A stretch of 61,927 bases of DNA from JAGQYP01 sp041392305. Lineage in GTDB: Bacteria > Bacteroidota > Bacteroidia > Flavobacteriales_D > Crocinitomicaceae. The DNA is taken from NCBI GenBank assembly GCA_041392305.1, contig JAWKMJ010000020.1:1-61927 (forward strand), written 5' to 3'. The position numbers and the translations under genes are program-made. The notes under the pieces were generated by a model. It did not search any database, was not told where the DNA came from, and saw only the letters and a list, made by a program, of their open reading frames with translations. Shown piece by piece: positions 9,094 to 17,841 of this stretch. The first letter of the stretch is position 1. Every line of letters begins with the position of its first letter.

Positions 9094-10389
9094 ATGGGAT
9101 TAACTATAGGAATAACAATAACAGTCTTTTTAATAGTGATTTTGCTCTTAGTAGCTTTGTTGCTATTTGTGAAGGCAAAATTGTCTCCAGCTGGAAAGAT
9201 CAAAATTACGATCAATGGAGAAAAAACGATTGAAGTAGATGGTGGAGGAACTTTATTGTCTACTCTTGGTTCAAACGGAATCTTCTTGCCATCAGCTTGT
9301 GGTGGTGGTGGAACATGTGTTCAATGTGAATGTCACGTTCTTAAAGGTGGAGGAGAAATTCTTCCAACGGAAACACCTCACTTCTCAAGAAAAGAAATTG
9401 CATCTGGTGTAAGATTAGGATGTCAGGTGAAAGTAAAAGAAGACATGGAAATCGAAATTCCAGAAGAAGTTCTTGGAATTAAAGAATGGGAAGCTGAAGT
9501 GGTATCCAATTATAATGTTGCAACATTCATTAAGGAATTTATTGTAGAGATTCCTGAAGACATGGATTACAAAGCAGGTGGATATATTCAGATTAAAATC
9601 CCTGCATGTACTGTGAATTATAAGGACATGGATATAGCTGCACATCCACAAGATCATCCGGGACAACCTGATAAATTCAGAAAAGCTTGGGATAAATTTG
9701 GATTGTGGGATCTTGTTATGAAGAATAACGAAGAAGTTGTTAGAGCCTACTCCATGGCCTCTTACCCAGCTGAAGGAAGAAGAATCATGTTGAATGTTAG
9801 GGTTGCAACTCCGCCATGGGATAGAAAAACGAATGGTTGGATGAAAGTAAACCCAGGTGTAGCTTCTTCATACATCTTTAACTTAAAAGTGGGTGATAAA
9901 GCAATTATATCAGGACCCTACGGAGAATTCTTCATTAACGAGTCTGACGCTGAAATGCTTTACGTTGGTGGAGGAGCTGGAATGGCACCTATGAGATCTC
10001 ACCTATATGAGCTTTTCAAAACAATGAAGACTGGTAGAAAAGTTACTTATTGGTATGGAGGTAGATCTAAAGAAGAACTATTCTACATCCACTATTTTAG
10101 AGATTTGGAAAAAGACTTCCCAAATTTTAAATTCTACATGGTACTTTCTGAGCCATTGCCAGAAGATAATTGGGTTGAGAAAAAAGATGTTAATGATCCA
10201 GATGGTGATGGATTCTTAGGATTTGTGCATCAAGCGGTGATTGACCAATACTTGAGTAAGCACGATTCACCAGAAGATATTGAATTCTATTTCTGTGGAC
10301 CTCCACTTATGAACAAAGCAGTTGAGCAAATGTGCGAAGACTGGGGAGTTCCAAAAGAGAATGTCAGATTTGATGACTTTGGAGGATAA
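9094..10389 (+). CDS. nqrF: Na+-translocating NADH:quinone reductase subunit F
   Basis: NqrF is the NADH-oxidising subunit. It has a membrane anchor at residues 3-27, a ferredoxin-like 2Fe-2S domain with ligands Cys69, Cys75, Cys78 and Cys110 (SACGGGGTCVQCEC, then RLGCQV), an FAD domain with RAYSMASYP (217-225), and an NADH domain with GGGAGMAPMRSH (292-303) and YFCGPPLMNKAV. The end KENVRFDDFGG is the usual C-terminus. It closes the nqr operon and is followed within ten bases by an intrinsic terminator. Confidence 0.96.
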   Translation: MGLTIGITITVFLIVILLLVALLLFVKAKLSPAGKIKITINGEKTIEVDGGGTLLSTLGSNGIFLPSACGGGGTCVQCECHVLKGGGEILPTETPHFSRKEIASGVRLGCQVKVKEDMEIEIPEEVLGIKEWEAEVVSNYNVATFIKEFIVEIPEDMDYKAGGYIQIKIPACTVNYKDMDIAAHPQDHPGQPDKFRKAWDKFGLWDLVMKNNEEVVRAYSMASYPAEGRRIMLNVRVATPPWDRKTNGWMKVNPGVASSYIFNLKVGDKAIISGPYGEFFINESDAEMLYVGGGAGMAPMRSHLYELFKTMKTGRKVTYWYGGRSKEELFYIHYFRDLEKDFPNFKFYMVLSEPLPEDNWVEKKDVNDPDGDGFLGFVHQAVIDQYLSKHDSPEDIEFYFCGPPLMNKAVEQMCEDWGVPKENVRFDDFGG

Positions 10390-10396
10390 TGAAATT

Positions 10397-10424
10397 GGGT
10401 GGTCTTGGGATCACCCTTTTTTTT
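10397..10424 (+). terminator. Intrinsic terminator of the nqr operon
   Basis: An eight-base-pair stem (GGGTGGTC with GATCACCC, one G-U pair) with a TTGG loop is followed by eight T residues. It lies immediately after the nqrF stop and overlaps the end of the convergent gene at 10423. Confidence 0.85.
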
Positions 10425-10827
10425 ATAGATGAATTTTAAAGAAAGTGACTTGTTCACTAGTGTGATCCACTAGATAAAGTAGATCGTCTACCCTACTGCC
10501 TTTGAATTGAATCCCTCTATTTAAGAATATGTAAATTTGATTCCTTTCGGACTTATACATTCCATGAAAAATTCGTCCATCTATTTGTTCATCTTCCTGA
10601 TATTTTCTTAAAATAGTTGTCTCATCGTCAAAAGAATTGATAAATAAAGCCTTTTTTTCATCAATCAACACTATATAGGATAAAGGAAATCCGCTTCGGT
10701 TTGATTGTAAACCAAATATTTCTGTACTGTTTTCTTTTGCTACCTTAATTGTCCCGGATTGGGCAAAAATCAAGTCTTGACAGAAAAAAGTAACTATAGA
10801 CGTAAAAATAGCTCTATAAATGATCAA
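10423..10827 (-). CDS. Small secreted protein, third of three tandem paralogs
   Basis: A 134-residue protein with a signal peptide ending near IFAQ, followed by SGTIKVAKE at the mature N-terminus. Nearly the same phrase opens the mature parts of the two genes upstream, so the three are tandem paralogs that have diverged strongly in the rest of their length. The body is beta-rich, with no motif I recognise. Its start overlaps the stop of the preceding gene by four bases (ATGA type), so translation is probably coupled. It is the last gene of the ECF sigma-factor operon. Confidence 0.75.
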   Translation of the reverse strand: MIIYRAIFTSIVTFFCQDLIFAQSGTIKVAKENSTEIFGLQSNRSGFPLSYIVLIDEKKALFINSFDDETTILRKYQEDEQIDGRIFHGMYKSERNQIYIFLNRGIQFKGSRVDDLLYLVDHTSEQVTFFKIHL

Positions 10828-11240
10828 TTTACCTTAGTAAAAACATAGTATTTAGAATCAACATTTCTTCCTACACGATGAACTTTAAGTTTATCGGTCT
10901 CAATAAATATGCCATCCAATAAGATGTCATCTTCAATGGACTGAGCCACTTTGATCCTTACTTGAAAAATACTGTCCCGGATGTAAGCTTTTCCTTTTGG
11001 AAGATTTGAATCTCTCGACATTCTATCAAACCAATAGAACATATATTCAGCATCTTCCGAATTATTCGCAATCATTACAGATGAGTCTTTGAAGATCCTT
11101 AAATACGTATTTGACCCAGAATTCGCCTTATAAATGTACAGTCCCGATACCGTCTCCTTAGCCACTCTAATCGTACCCGCCTTTTCTTGAGCTAGAACCA
11201 AAGTGCACCAGCAAAACAAAATGAATAGACTAATTCTCAT
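10824..11240 (-). CDS. Small secreted protein, second of three tandem paralogs
   Basis: A 138-residue protein with a clear signal peptide (MRISLFILFCWCTLVLAQ), then EKAGTIRVAKET, the motif shared with its two neighbours. The rest is beta-rich (YLRIFKDSSVMIANN, ILLDGIFIETDKLKVHRVG) and matches no family I know. The start overlaps the previous gene's end by 11 bases and its end overlaps the next start by four. Function unknown; co-expression with the sigma factor and membrane protein upstream is likely. Confidence 0.75.
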   Translation of the reverse strand: MRISLFILFCWCTLVLAQEKAGTIRVAKETVSGLYIYKANSGSNTYLRIFKDSSVMIANNSEDAEYMFYWFDRMSRDSNLPKGKAYIRDSIFQVRIKVAQSIEDDILLDGIFIETDKLKVHRVGRNVDSKYYVFTKVN

Positions 11241-11622
11241 CTATAATACTGAACATCATTGGGTTGACCTTTACTTGCACTCCCTTACTCTCTACAGTAA
11301 TATCCTGAAAATAGATAATTGTTTTTTTGGGTACCTGCATGACCAATTTACATTGTTCATCTTTTAATTTATTTCCTTTAATCGGAATTTCAACCTCTTC
11401 GCTCTTTTCGTCAACGAAATAAAGTACGAATGAGATGACTTTAGAATCATGTCCAATCGTTATTCCTTCAGAATCACATAGATAATATCGAGAGATATCT
11501 CCTCCTGCCTTTCCGGCTATTCTTGGCATGAAATCCTCTTTTTTCTGTACCGAGATAGTTCCATGCTGAGCAAAGGATTCAAAACTTATAACACACAATA
11601 TGGAAAAAAGGATCAATCTCAA
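11230..11622 (-). CDS. Small secreted protein, first of three tandem paralogs
   Basis: A 130-residue protein with a signal peptide ending FESFAQ, then HGTISVQKKEDF, a variant of the shared GTI-x-V-x-K motif. The remainder is predicted beta-rich (YYLCDSEGITIGHDSKVISFVLYFVD). Its ATG overlaps the stop of the 11619 reading frame by four bases. No recognised domain; grouped with its two downstream paralogs by the motif, signal peptide, size and position. Confidence 0.75.
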   Translation of the reverse strand: MRLILFSILCVISFESFAQHGTISVQKKEDFMPRIAGKAGGDISRYYLCDSEGITIGHDSKVISFVLYFVDEKSEEVEIPIKGNKLKDEQCKLVMQVPKKTIIYFQDITVESKGVQVKVNPMMFSIIDEN

Positions 11623-13306
11623 GACGAAATGGGTATAGAACGAGTCATTTCTTTAAACTCTGCTACTGTATTAAATTTCGAAATTTTCTTCATCACGAAT
11701 TGATGTTGTCCAGATTTTTTATCCACTTTATTAAATTCATCATTTCCACAGGCATAGATTTCACCTTTTTCGTCAACCATCCAGATTCGATTTTCATGTG
11801 ATGGATTATACTTAAACTGAGCTAATTCATCCTTAGCATATTTGAAAATAGAATTTTTCTTGTTTGAAATCAAATTCACTCCATGAAGATTTCGAATTGC
11901 ACTTCCATCTTCACGGATAAAACTAGCCATGATTTTTTCTCCTGATGGATAATTTACTTTCCGATCACAATTGTAAACTCCAAATTCCTCTACCTCAAAT
12001 ACTCTCAAGCCCTCTTCATAAACTTTATGAATCGAAGTATTAGGCACATTTAAAACTTTGTTATTCTTCTGATTATGAGTTAATTCCGTTTTTGAGAATA
12101 AGCAACAGCTTGTTCCCATTTCTTTTTATTTAATTCATATTCCTTTTCGTAGGATTTTAATTCATCAATTTTTTGATGCTTTTTCGTTTCATAAATCTTG
12201 AATTTAGCGTTAAATTCTACTTTTGCATTTTGATAATCCTTTCCCTTCAAAGCGGGATATACAATATATTCTTCTTTATGATCCCCTTTTGTAAGTATAA
12301 CTTGGTATTTATCTCCCAGACGTTGCAACCTTAAATCTTCCCAGGTCTTATTGTAAACTTCATCGGTAAATCCTTTGTTTTCATCTCCTACTTCAAAAAT
12401 GACATTTCTTAATTGAGCTAATTCTGGAAACTGGGTTTTATTTGCATTGATATTGAAGCTATACTTCGATTCATCCAGTTTTCTAGGCTCTAATGGTTTC
12501 GTTTTATCAATAGTAACTATTTCAGCTTTGGTCTCTTGAATTTTCTGATTTAGAACCTTTGATTTTTGCTCGTATACCTCAGGTTTTTCAAGTGATTCTT
12601 CAGTTATTTGATCTCCCTTTAATGGTTGAATATAATCCCAGCGATTTGCATTCTCATTGAGCGCGTACAAATTGAAATCTTCATCACAATTGATCGTTTT
12701 CAACTGAATCTCCATTGCGTTTTCCGATTTTGAAAGCTGTTTACCTTGATGGAAACCTCTAATTTCAATCATTCCAGCTGTTTCTAAAGAATATTTAGTT
12801 CCTGAGGAATCATAATGCATCGGAATACCAGATAAGAAAACATCTTCTTTATCATAAAATTCTCGGATTTGAATTTCAATCTCTTCTGTAATCAATTGTC
12901 CATTATCATCTGAAAAAGAATTAGCTGGAATCGTGATCACTGAACCTGAAGTTGTATTCAGCTTATTCTCTTGTTTTGGATCAATTCTGAAGATTTGATA
13001 TTGTTGAACGTCTCCCTCTTTGGGTGGCTTGATACAAGGTGTATCTGCTGGGAGTTCCGATGAATTATTGGCAGTTAAGGGTTTTTCTTTCGCTTCTTTA
13101 TCCCCATTAGATTTAATCGAGGTGAACGTAAAGACAGTAACAGCAGCAACAGTTGCGAGTCCCACGGTGCCCCAAAACCATCCTTTCTGGAAGAATGACT
13201 TGGGTGTGACGTGGTAATTTTTTAGTACTTGGTCAAAATTTTGTTTGGCCTTAATCTCTTCCGACGAAACTTTTGGTCGGTCCAGATTAACGTTAAATTT
13301 TTCCAT
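11619..13306 (-). pseudogene. Membrane anti-sigma-like protein split by a -1 frameshift (two reading frames)
   Basis: Two frames overlap by 40 bases: 12080-13306 (408 residues) and 11619-12119 (166 residues). The first has a cytoplasmic tail of about 40 residues, a membrane helix at 43-63, and a large extracytoplasmic part (GSVITIPANSF, EEIEIQIREFYDKEDVFLSGIP, TAGMIEIRGF). The second carries VFEVEEFGVYNCDRKVNYP, IWMVDEKGEIYACGNDEF and HQFVMKKISKF. From what I remember of this Bacteroidota family, both parts belong to one chain of about 550-570 residues. A run of five A (minus strand) at 12089-12093 lies in the overlap, and a -1 shift there joins them. It directly follows the ECF sigma gene, so an anti-sigma or signal-relay role is inferred. 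It could also be a real pair of genes or programmed frameshifting. Confidence 0.6.
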
Positions 13307-13895
13307 GGCCTATGTAGTTATTTTCTTTTTTATTATAGATTTTTCTTAATTTTTCTACAATTCGATAGGACTTCACTTTTGCATTATTCTCAGTGATATC
13401 AAGTATTTCACCGATTTCTTTAAAGGAGCGTTTTTCAAAAAATCTCATTTCTAGCATTTGAATATCTTCCTCACTCATTTCGCCGATACTTTCCAGCAAA
13501 ATCTGCTTCTTGAATTCAGCATCATCCTTTTCTTCGAATTCTTCCACCAAATCATTAAGATGGAACGTTTCAAGATTCACGGTCCTTCTGGACTTATTAT
13601 CTCTAAACGATTGATACAATTCACTTTTTGCGATACGGTACAACCAGGACGCAAACGGTACACCTCTGTATTCATATTTTTCAATATTTTTAATTGCTTT
13701 TAGGAAAACTTGACTCGTCAAATCGAACGCAAGTTCCTTATCATCCATCCGCTGATAGATGTAGCGAAATATCTGTTCGTGATATTTCCGGTACAACGGT
13801 TCAAATCGCTCGGGGTTTTTCTTGGTTTCCTCAATCCAGACTAACTCCTGTTGCAATTTGTCATTCGTTTGGTGATAAATTGGGTTTATCGCCAT
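13293..13895 (-). CDS. ECF-type RNA polymerase sigma factor
   Basis: A 200-residue sigma-70-family protein. Region 2 is visible as YRKYHEQIFRYIYQRMDD, the AFDLTSQVFLKAIKNIEKY helix and FASWLYRIAKSEL. Region 4 is visible as DIQMLEMRFFEKRSFKEIGEIL with the helix-turn-helix ITENNAKVKSYRIVEKLRK. Regions 1 and 3 are missing, as in ECF factors. Its stop overlaps the start of the membrane protein downstream by 14 bases, the usual layout of sigma with its anti-sigma factor. The operon probably controls itself and the three small secreted proteins. Confidence 0.9.
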   Translation of the reverse strand: MAINPIYHQTNDKLQQELVWIEETKKNPERFEPLYRKYHEQIFRYIYQRMDDKELAFDLTSQVFLKAIKNIEKYEYRGVPFASWLYRIAKSELYQSFRDNKSRRTVNLETFHLNDLVEEFEEKDDAEFKKQILLESIGEMSEEDIQMLEMRFFEKRSFKEIGEILDITENNAKVKSYRIVEKLRKIYNKKENNYIGHGKI

Positions 13896-14266
13896 AATCT
13901 GTTCTGGTTTTGTTTTAAAAATTTCTTGGTTTCCTCGTTTTCTATTCAGTATAATTCACCATAAAAAAAAAGATACAACTATTCCTGAAAAAAAATTGAG
14001 ATTCTCTCTTCACATACTATCCCCTGCCTGAAACTGCAGAAAACACAGACTATAATAAAATAAGAAAAATTGATTATAAATAAATCACACTACATCTTCA
14101 TAACGTCAAATATCGAACCATATTGCCTGATTACCAGAGTTAAAAATTTGTTAACGTGACATGAACCCTAGCAAAATAAAGTACTTCAAGCCATTAATTC
14201 CTTCCAAAAATTGTAAGTTTTTTACTAAATTCGCAACGTTATTAATCGAAAACAAACTAGAATCAT
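13896..14266. other. Divergent intergenic region between ECF operon and thiolase
   Basis: This AT-rich stretch of 371 bases separates two divergent starts and should hold both promoters. I see no convincing TAnnTTTG/TTG pair at proper spacing, no RNA gene and no hairpin worth calling. A short open frame (14161-14385) runs into the thiolase in another frame and looks like chance. Confidence 0.5.
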
Positions 14267-15442
14267 ATGAAAGAAGTATTTATCGTATCTGCGGTAAGAA
14301 CTCCTATTGGGAGTTTTGGCGGATCATTGGCTTCTGTTCCAGCACCAAAATTAGGAGCAGCAGCAATCAAAGGAGCATTAGATAAAGCTGGTATTAATCC
14401 TAACGACATTGACGAAGTATTCATGGGAAATGTACTTCAAGCGAATTTAGGTCAGGCACCGGCAAGACAAGCTGCAATTTTTGCGGGTATTACGAATGAA
14501 GTTCCATGTACTACAATTAACAAAGTATGTGCATCAGGAATGAAGTCTATTGCATTAGGAGCTCAAACAATTATTGCAGGAGACAACGATCTTGTAGTAG
14601 TTGGCGGAATGGAAAACATGAGTTCAGTTCCTCATTATTACGATGCCAGAAATGCTGTGAAGCTAGGTGATGTGAAGATGTTTGACGGAATGGTAAAAGA
14701 CGGTCTTACAGACGTATACAACCAAGTTCATATGGGAGTTTGTGCGGAAAAATGCGCTACAGAACACAATATTTCAAGGGAGGATCAGGATAATTTTGCA
14801 ATTGAATCGTATAAAAGATCAGCTACAGCATGGGAAGCTGGAAAATTTGATTCTGAAATTGTTCCTGTAGAAGTGCCACAAAGAAAAGGAGATCCAGTCA
14901 TTGTAAATAAAGATGAAGAGTTTACAAATGTAAAAATGGACAAAATCCCAACATTGAGACCGGTTTTTGCAAAAGAAGGAACAGTTACTGCAGCGAATGC
15001 ATCTACTTTGAATGACGGAGCTTCTGCTTTAATTTTGGCAAGTAAAGAAGCTGTAGAAAAGCACGGACTAAAACCAATTGCAAAAGTTGTTTCTTACGCA
15101 GATGCAGCACAAGATCCGGAATGGTTTACTACAGCACCAGCAAAAGCGATTCCAAAGGCGTTGAAAAAGGCGAATTTAAATGTTTCAGATATAGATTTCT
15201 GGGAATTGAATCAAGCATTTGCAGTAGTTGGAATTGCCAATACAAAATTATTAGAATTGGATCCTGCAAAAGTTGATGTGAATGGTGGAGCTGTTTCATT
15301 AGGTCACCCACTTGGAAACTCTGGTTCTAGAATCATTGTAACTTTAATCAATGTTTTGAAGCAAAACGGTGGAAAACTAGGAGCTGCTGGTATTTGTAAT
15401 GGTGGTGGTGGAGCTTCTGCTATGGTAATTGAGAATATTTAG
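14267..15442 (+). CDS. Acetyl-CoA C-acetyltransferase (thiolase)
   Basis: A 391-residue thiolase of the acetoacetyl-CoA type, which joins or cleaves acetyl units (2 acetyl-CoA to acetoacetyl-CoA and CoA). The nucleophile is Cys88 in INKVCASGMKS, and the acid/base pair is His347 in GHPLGNSG and Cys377 in GICNGGGGASAM. The N-terminus EVFIVSAVRTPIGSFGGSL is canonical and full length. It is transcribed alone; a strong hairpin follows at 15501. A beta-ketothiolase of fatty-acid or amino-acid breakdown would look similar. Confidence 0.92.
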   Translation: MKEVFIVSAVRTPIGSFGGSLASVPAPKLGAAAIKGALDKAGINPNDIDEVFMGNVLQANLGQAPARQAAIFAGITNEVPCTTINKVCASGMKSIALGAQTIIAGDNDLVVVGGMENMSSVPHYYDARNAVKLGDVKMFDGMVKDGLTDVYNQVHMGVCAEKCATEHNISREDQDNFAIESYKRSATAWEAGKFDSEIVPVEVPQRKGDPVIVNKDEEFTNVKMDKIPTLRPVFAKEGTVTAANASTLNDGASALILASKEAVEKHGLKPIAKVVSYADAAQDPEWFTTAPAKAIPKALKKANLNVSDIDFWELNQAFAVVGIANTKLLELDPAKVDVNGGAVSLGHPLGNSGSRIIVTLINVLKQNGGKLGAAGICNGGGGASAMVIENI

Positions 15443-15500
15443 TTGGACTTCTGGATTTCTAGACGCTGGATTTCTGGATTTTAGACTTGGAAATTATACT

Positions 15501-15528
15501 AAACCCTCGAATTTTTCGGGGGTTTTTC
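15501..15528 (+). terminator. Intrinsic terminator after the thiolase gene
   Basis: An 11-bp stem (AAACCCTCGAA with TTCGGGGGTTT, one T-G pair), a three-base loop and a T-rich tail. The bases just before it (15444-15490) contain imperfect copies of CTGGATTTCT. Confidence 0.75.
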
Positions 15529-15580
15529 TATGTGAAAAATGACTTACGACTTACCACTTAACCCATGCCTCTATAACTGC

Positions 15581-15604
15581 AAAACCCCCGGAAAAACCAG
15601 GGGT
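15581..15604 (-). terminator. Intrinsic terminator after the SpoIIE phosphatase gene
   Basis: Read on the minus strand, ACCCCTGG, a five-T loop and CCGGGGGT form a stem followed by TTTT. It lies about 110 bases past the stop of the gene at 15712. Confidence 0.6.
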
Positions 15605-15711
15605 CGGCAAATACACTTTATTCGCGATCTAACAGCAACGAACAAGTGCATTTAGATCAAATCAATATCTATGCCAATTTGTTAATTTTTTGTTAATGGA
15701 TTTATTTTGAG

Positions 15712-17778
15712 TCATTTGATTTTAATTCCGATCACGCAAATATCATCTACTTGTTCCAAATCACCCTGCCACTTATAAAGTGCAGCTTTTAACTTTTCAG
15801 GTTGTTCAGAAACATGAAATTGGTGATATGAATGAAGTAGTCTATGGAAGTTTTTCGACTTGAGTTTTTTACCACCTTTGTGTTCGCCTCCAAATTGATC
15901 CTGAAAGCCATCAGTAAATAGATAGATCATTGCGCCTTTTACGGGCTCTATTCGTTGATTCGTGAAAGGGTGAGAATCCTTGTATTTGCCTACAGGTTGT
16001 TTATCGCCTTTCACCTCGATCATTTCATCCCCATCCATTCCTGGCTCTACAATTAAAATAGAACTATTGGCTCCAGAAAATTCAATTCTTTCGATTTCAT
16101 TTTCATTCCCTTTATGAATGGCCAATAGACTAATATCCATTCCATCTTTTATTAACTCCTCACCTCTTTCGAAGTACTCAATAACAAGTTCTCTTGTTCG
16201 GTCAAGAATTTTTCCCGGCTCATGTATTTTTTCCTCAACCAAGGTCTTGGATAACATATTCGAGCACACTACACTGACCAGTGCTCCTGGAACTCCATGT
16301 CCTGTGCAATCTGCTACGGCAACATAAGTTACGTGATTCAATGTTTCGACCCAATAAAAATCCCCGGCTACTATGTCTTTCGGCAGATAGAGTACAAAAT
16401 ATTCATTCAGAAGAGCATCTATCTTTGATTTCGGGGGAAGAATGGCCGATTGAATTTTCTTTGCATAGGCTATTGAATCGGTTATTTCCTTATTTTTTTG
16501 TTCAACAATTGATTTTTGCAATTCGGTTTCTTCTTTCTGAATCTGAATTTCTGCATTTTGTTGCTGTAAGACCAAATTCATCCGTGATTTTTGATTTCTA
16601 TTTATTACAAGAAAAACAACCAGTACACCAAATAAAATAGATCCAACAATGAAAAAAATGATAATATTTCTCTGTTGTTCAATATCTTTTTCCTGTTTGT
16701 CTAATTCTAGGTCATTGATCTCTTGTTTCTGCTTAAGAATTTTCAATTCATGAAGTCTTTTCTCTGCTTCGTATTTCCTTTCTAACTCTTTCGCCTGTTT
16801 TGCCACTTCTTGATCGTGGACAACTGCATCGAGCTCTATATGGTTTTCCAAAGCTTCCAAAGCACTTTTAAAATTTCCCCTCCCTTTTTCCAACTCATAA
16901 AGCACTTCATATCCTACCAATAAAAAATTATCTGCGTTGGATTCCTTTGCTAAAGCTATTCCTTTATTTACAAAAGGAATTCCTTCTGAAAACTTTTTAC
17001 TTAAAAGCATTACGTTGGCTATATTAATATTGCTTCCAGAACAACCTCGTGTATCTTTTAGGTCCTCCTTAATCTCAAGAGACTTAAAGTAATACTTTAA
17101 GGCTTCGTCGTATCTACCTATATTCTTGTACACAATGCCAATATTATTATACGAATACGCAGCTCCTTTTCTATTTCCATTTTCAATTCTAAGCTCCAAG
17201 GATTTATTGTGGTATTCCAAAGCTTTATCGGTAAGATTAATTTCTTTGTAATGCGTGCCTAAATAATTATAACAATCCGCTTTAAGCTTTTTTGAATCCA
17301 TTTGATCGATTAAATCAATTAACTTTTTTGCATATTCTTCCGATCGTATGGAATCCTTCAAGAAATCAAAAAGCCCCATTATTTCTGACAAAGCGTCAGC
17401 CTCCCAATTAATCTTATTATATTTTTGAGAAAGTTCCAAATATTTTAATATTTCATCAAGGGCTTTTTCATATTCGTGCAGATCTTGAAATAGTTGAAAC
17501 TTGCGCACATAAGGATAGGAAGTCATATCTTCCAGACCAGATTTTTTCATTATTTCGATTGATCGGTCTATGAAGTAAAGAGCGCTATCATAAGACCAAG
17601 TAGAGTCAAAATTGGAATAATGATGTGCTAGAAAATGGTAGGCCTTGATAATTGAAGAGTCAGCTGCATCAGAAGACACAATTATTTTCAAGCTGTCGAT
17701 TTCTGACTTATCTGTTTTCGACTGCCCATAAAAAGTGCAGCACAAAATTAGAATTGCAGTAAAAAATAATCTTATCAT
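15712..17778 (-). CDS. TPR sensor protein with SpoIIE/PP2C-type Ser/Thr phosphatase domain
   Basis: This 688-residue protein has a signal peptide, about 300 residues of TPR helices outside the cytoplasm (NYLGTHYKEINLTDKALEYH, YNNIGIVYKNIGRYDEALKYY), a coiled coil, a membrane helix near residues 370-390 (IIIFFIVGSILFGVLVVFLV), a second coiled coil and a cytoplasmic SpoIIE domain. The phosphatase metal-binding Asp residues are visible in AGDFYWVE, VADCTGHGVPGALVS, DGMDIS and TDGFQD. Such proteins typically dephosphorylate anti-sigma antagonists or similar regulators after an envelope signal. The linker NKEITDSIAYAKKIQSAIL is close to the one at the end of the cut gene at the right edge. No partner kinase is adjacent. 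Confidence 0.88.
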   Translation of the reverse strand: MIRLFFTAILILCCTFYGQSKTDKSEIDSLKIIVSSDAADSSIIKAYHFLAHHYSNFDSTWSYDSALYFIDRSIEIMKKSGLEDMTSYPYVRKFQLFQDLHEYEKALDEILKYLELSQKYNKINWEADALSEIMGLFDFLKDSIRSEEYAKKLIDLIDQMDSKKLKADCYNYLGTHYKEINLTDKALEYHNKSLELRIENGNRKGAAYSYNNIGIVYKNIGRYDEALKYYFKSLEIKEDLKDTRGCSGSNINIANVMLLSKKFSEGIPFVNKGIALAKESNADNFLLVGYEVLYELEKGRGNFKSALEALENHIELDAVVHDQEVAKQAKELERKYEAEKRLHELKILKQKQEINDLELDKQEKDIEQQRNIIIFFIVGSILFGVLVVFLVINRNQKSRMNLVLQQQNAEIQIQKEETELQKSIVEQKNKEITDSIAYAKKIQSAILPPKSKIDALLNEYFVLYLPKDIVAGDFYWVETLNHVTYVAVADCTGHGVPGALVSVVCSNMLSKTLVEEKIHEPGKILDRTRELVIEYFERGEELIKDGMDISLLAIHKGNENEIERIEFSGANSSILIVEPGMDGDEMIEVKGDKQPVGKYKDSHPFTNQRIEPVKGAMIYLFTDGFQDQFGGEHKGGKKLKSKNFHRLLHSYHQFHVSEQPEKLKAALYKWQGDLEQVDDICVIGIKIK

Positions 17779-17841
17779 GGTTCTTCACTAGTCAGGCAAA
17801 GATAAAAGAATTTAAAAAGTAGAAAAGCTGTAATTCGCTGA

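Noticed and set aside
14161..14385. Open frame running from the intergenic region into the thiolase
   Set aside because: It overlaps the certain thiolase N-terminus in another frame and has no recognisable content.
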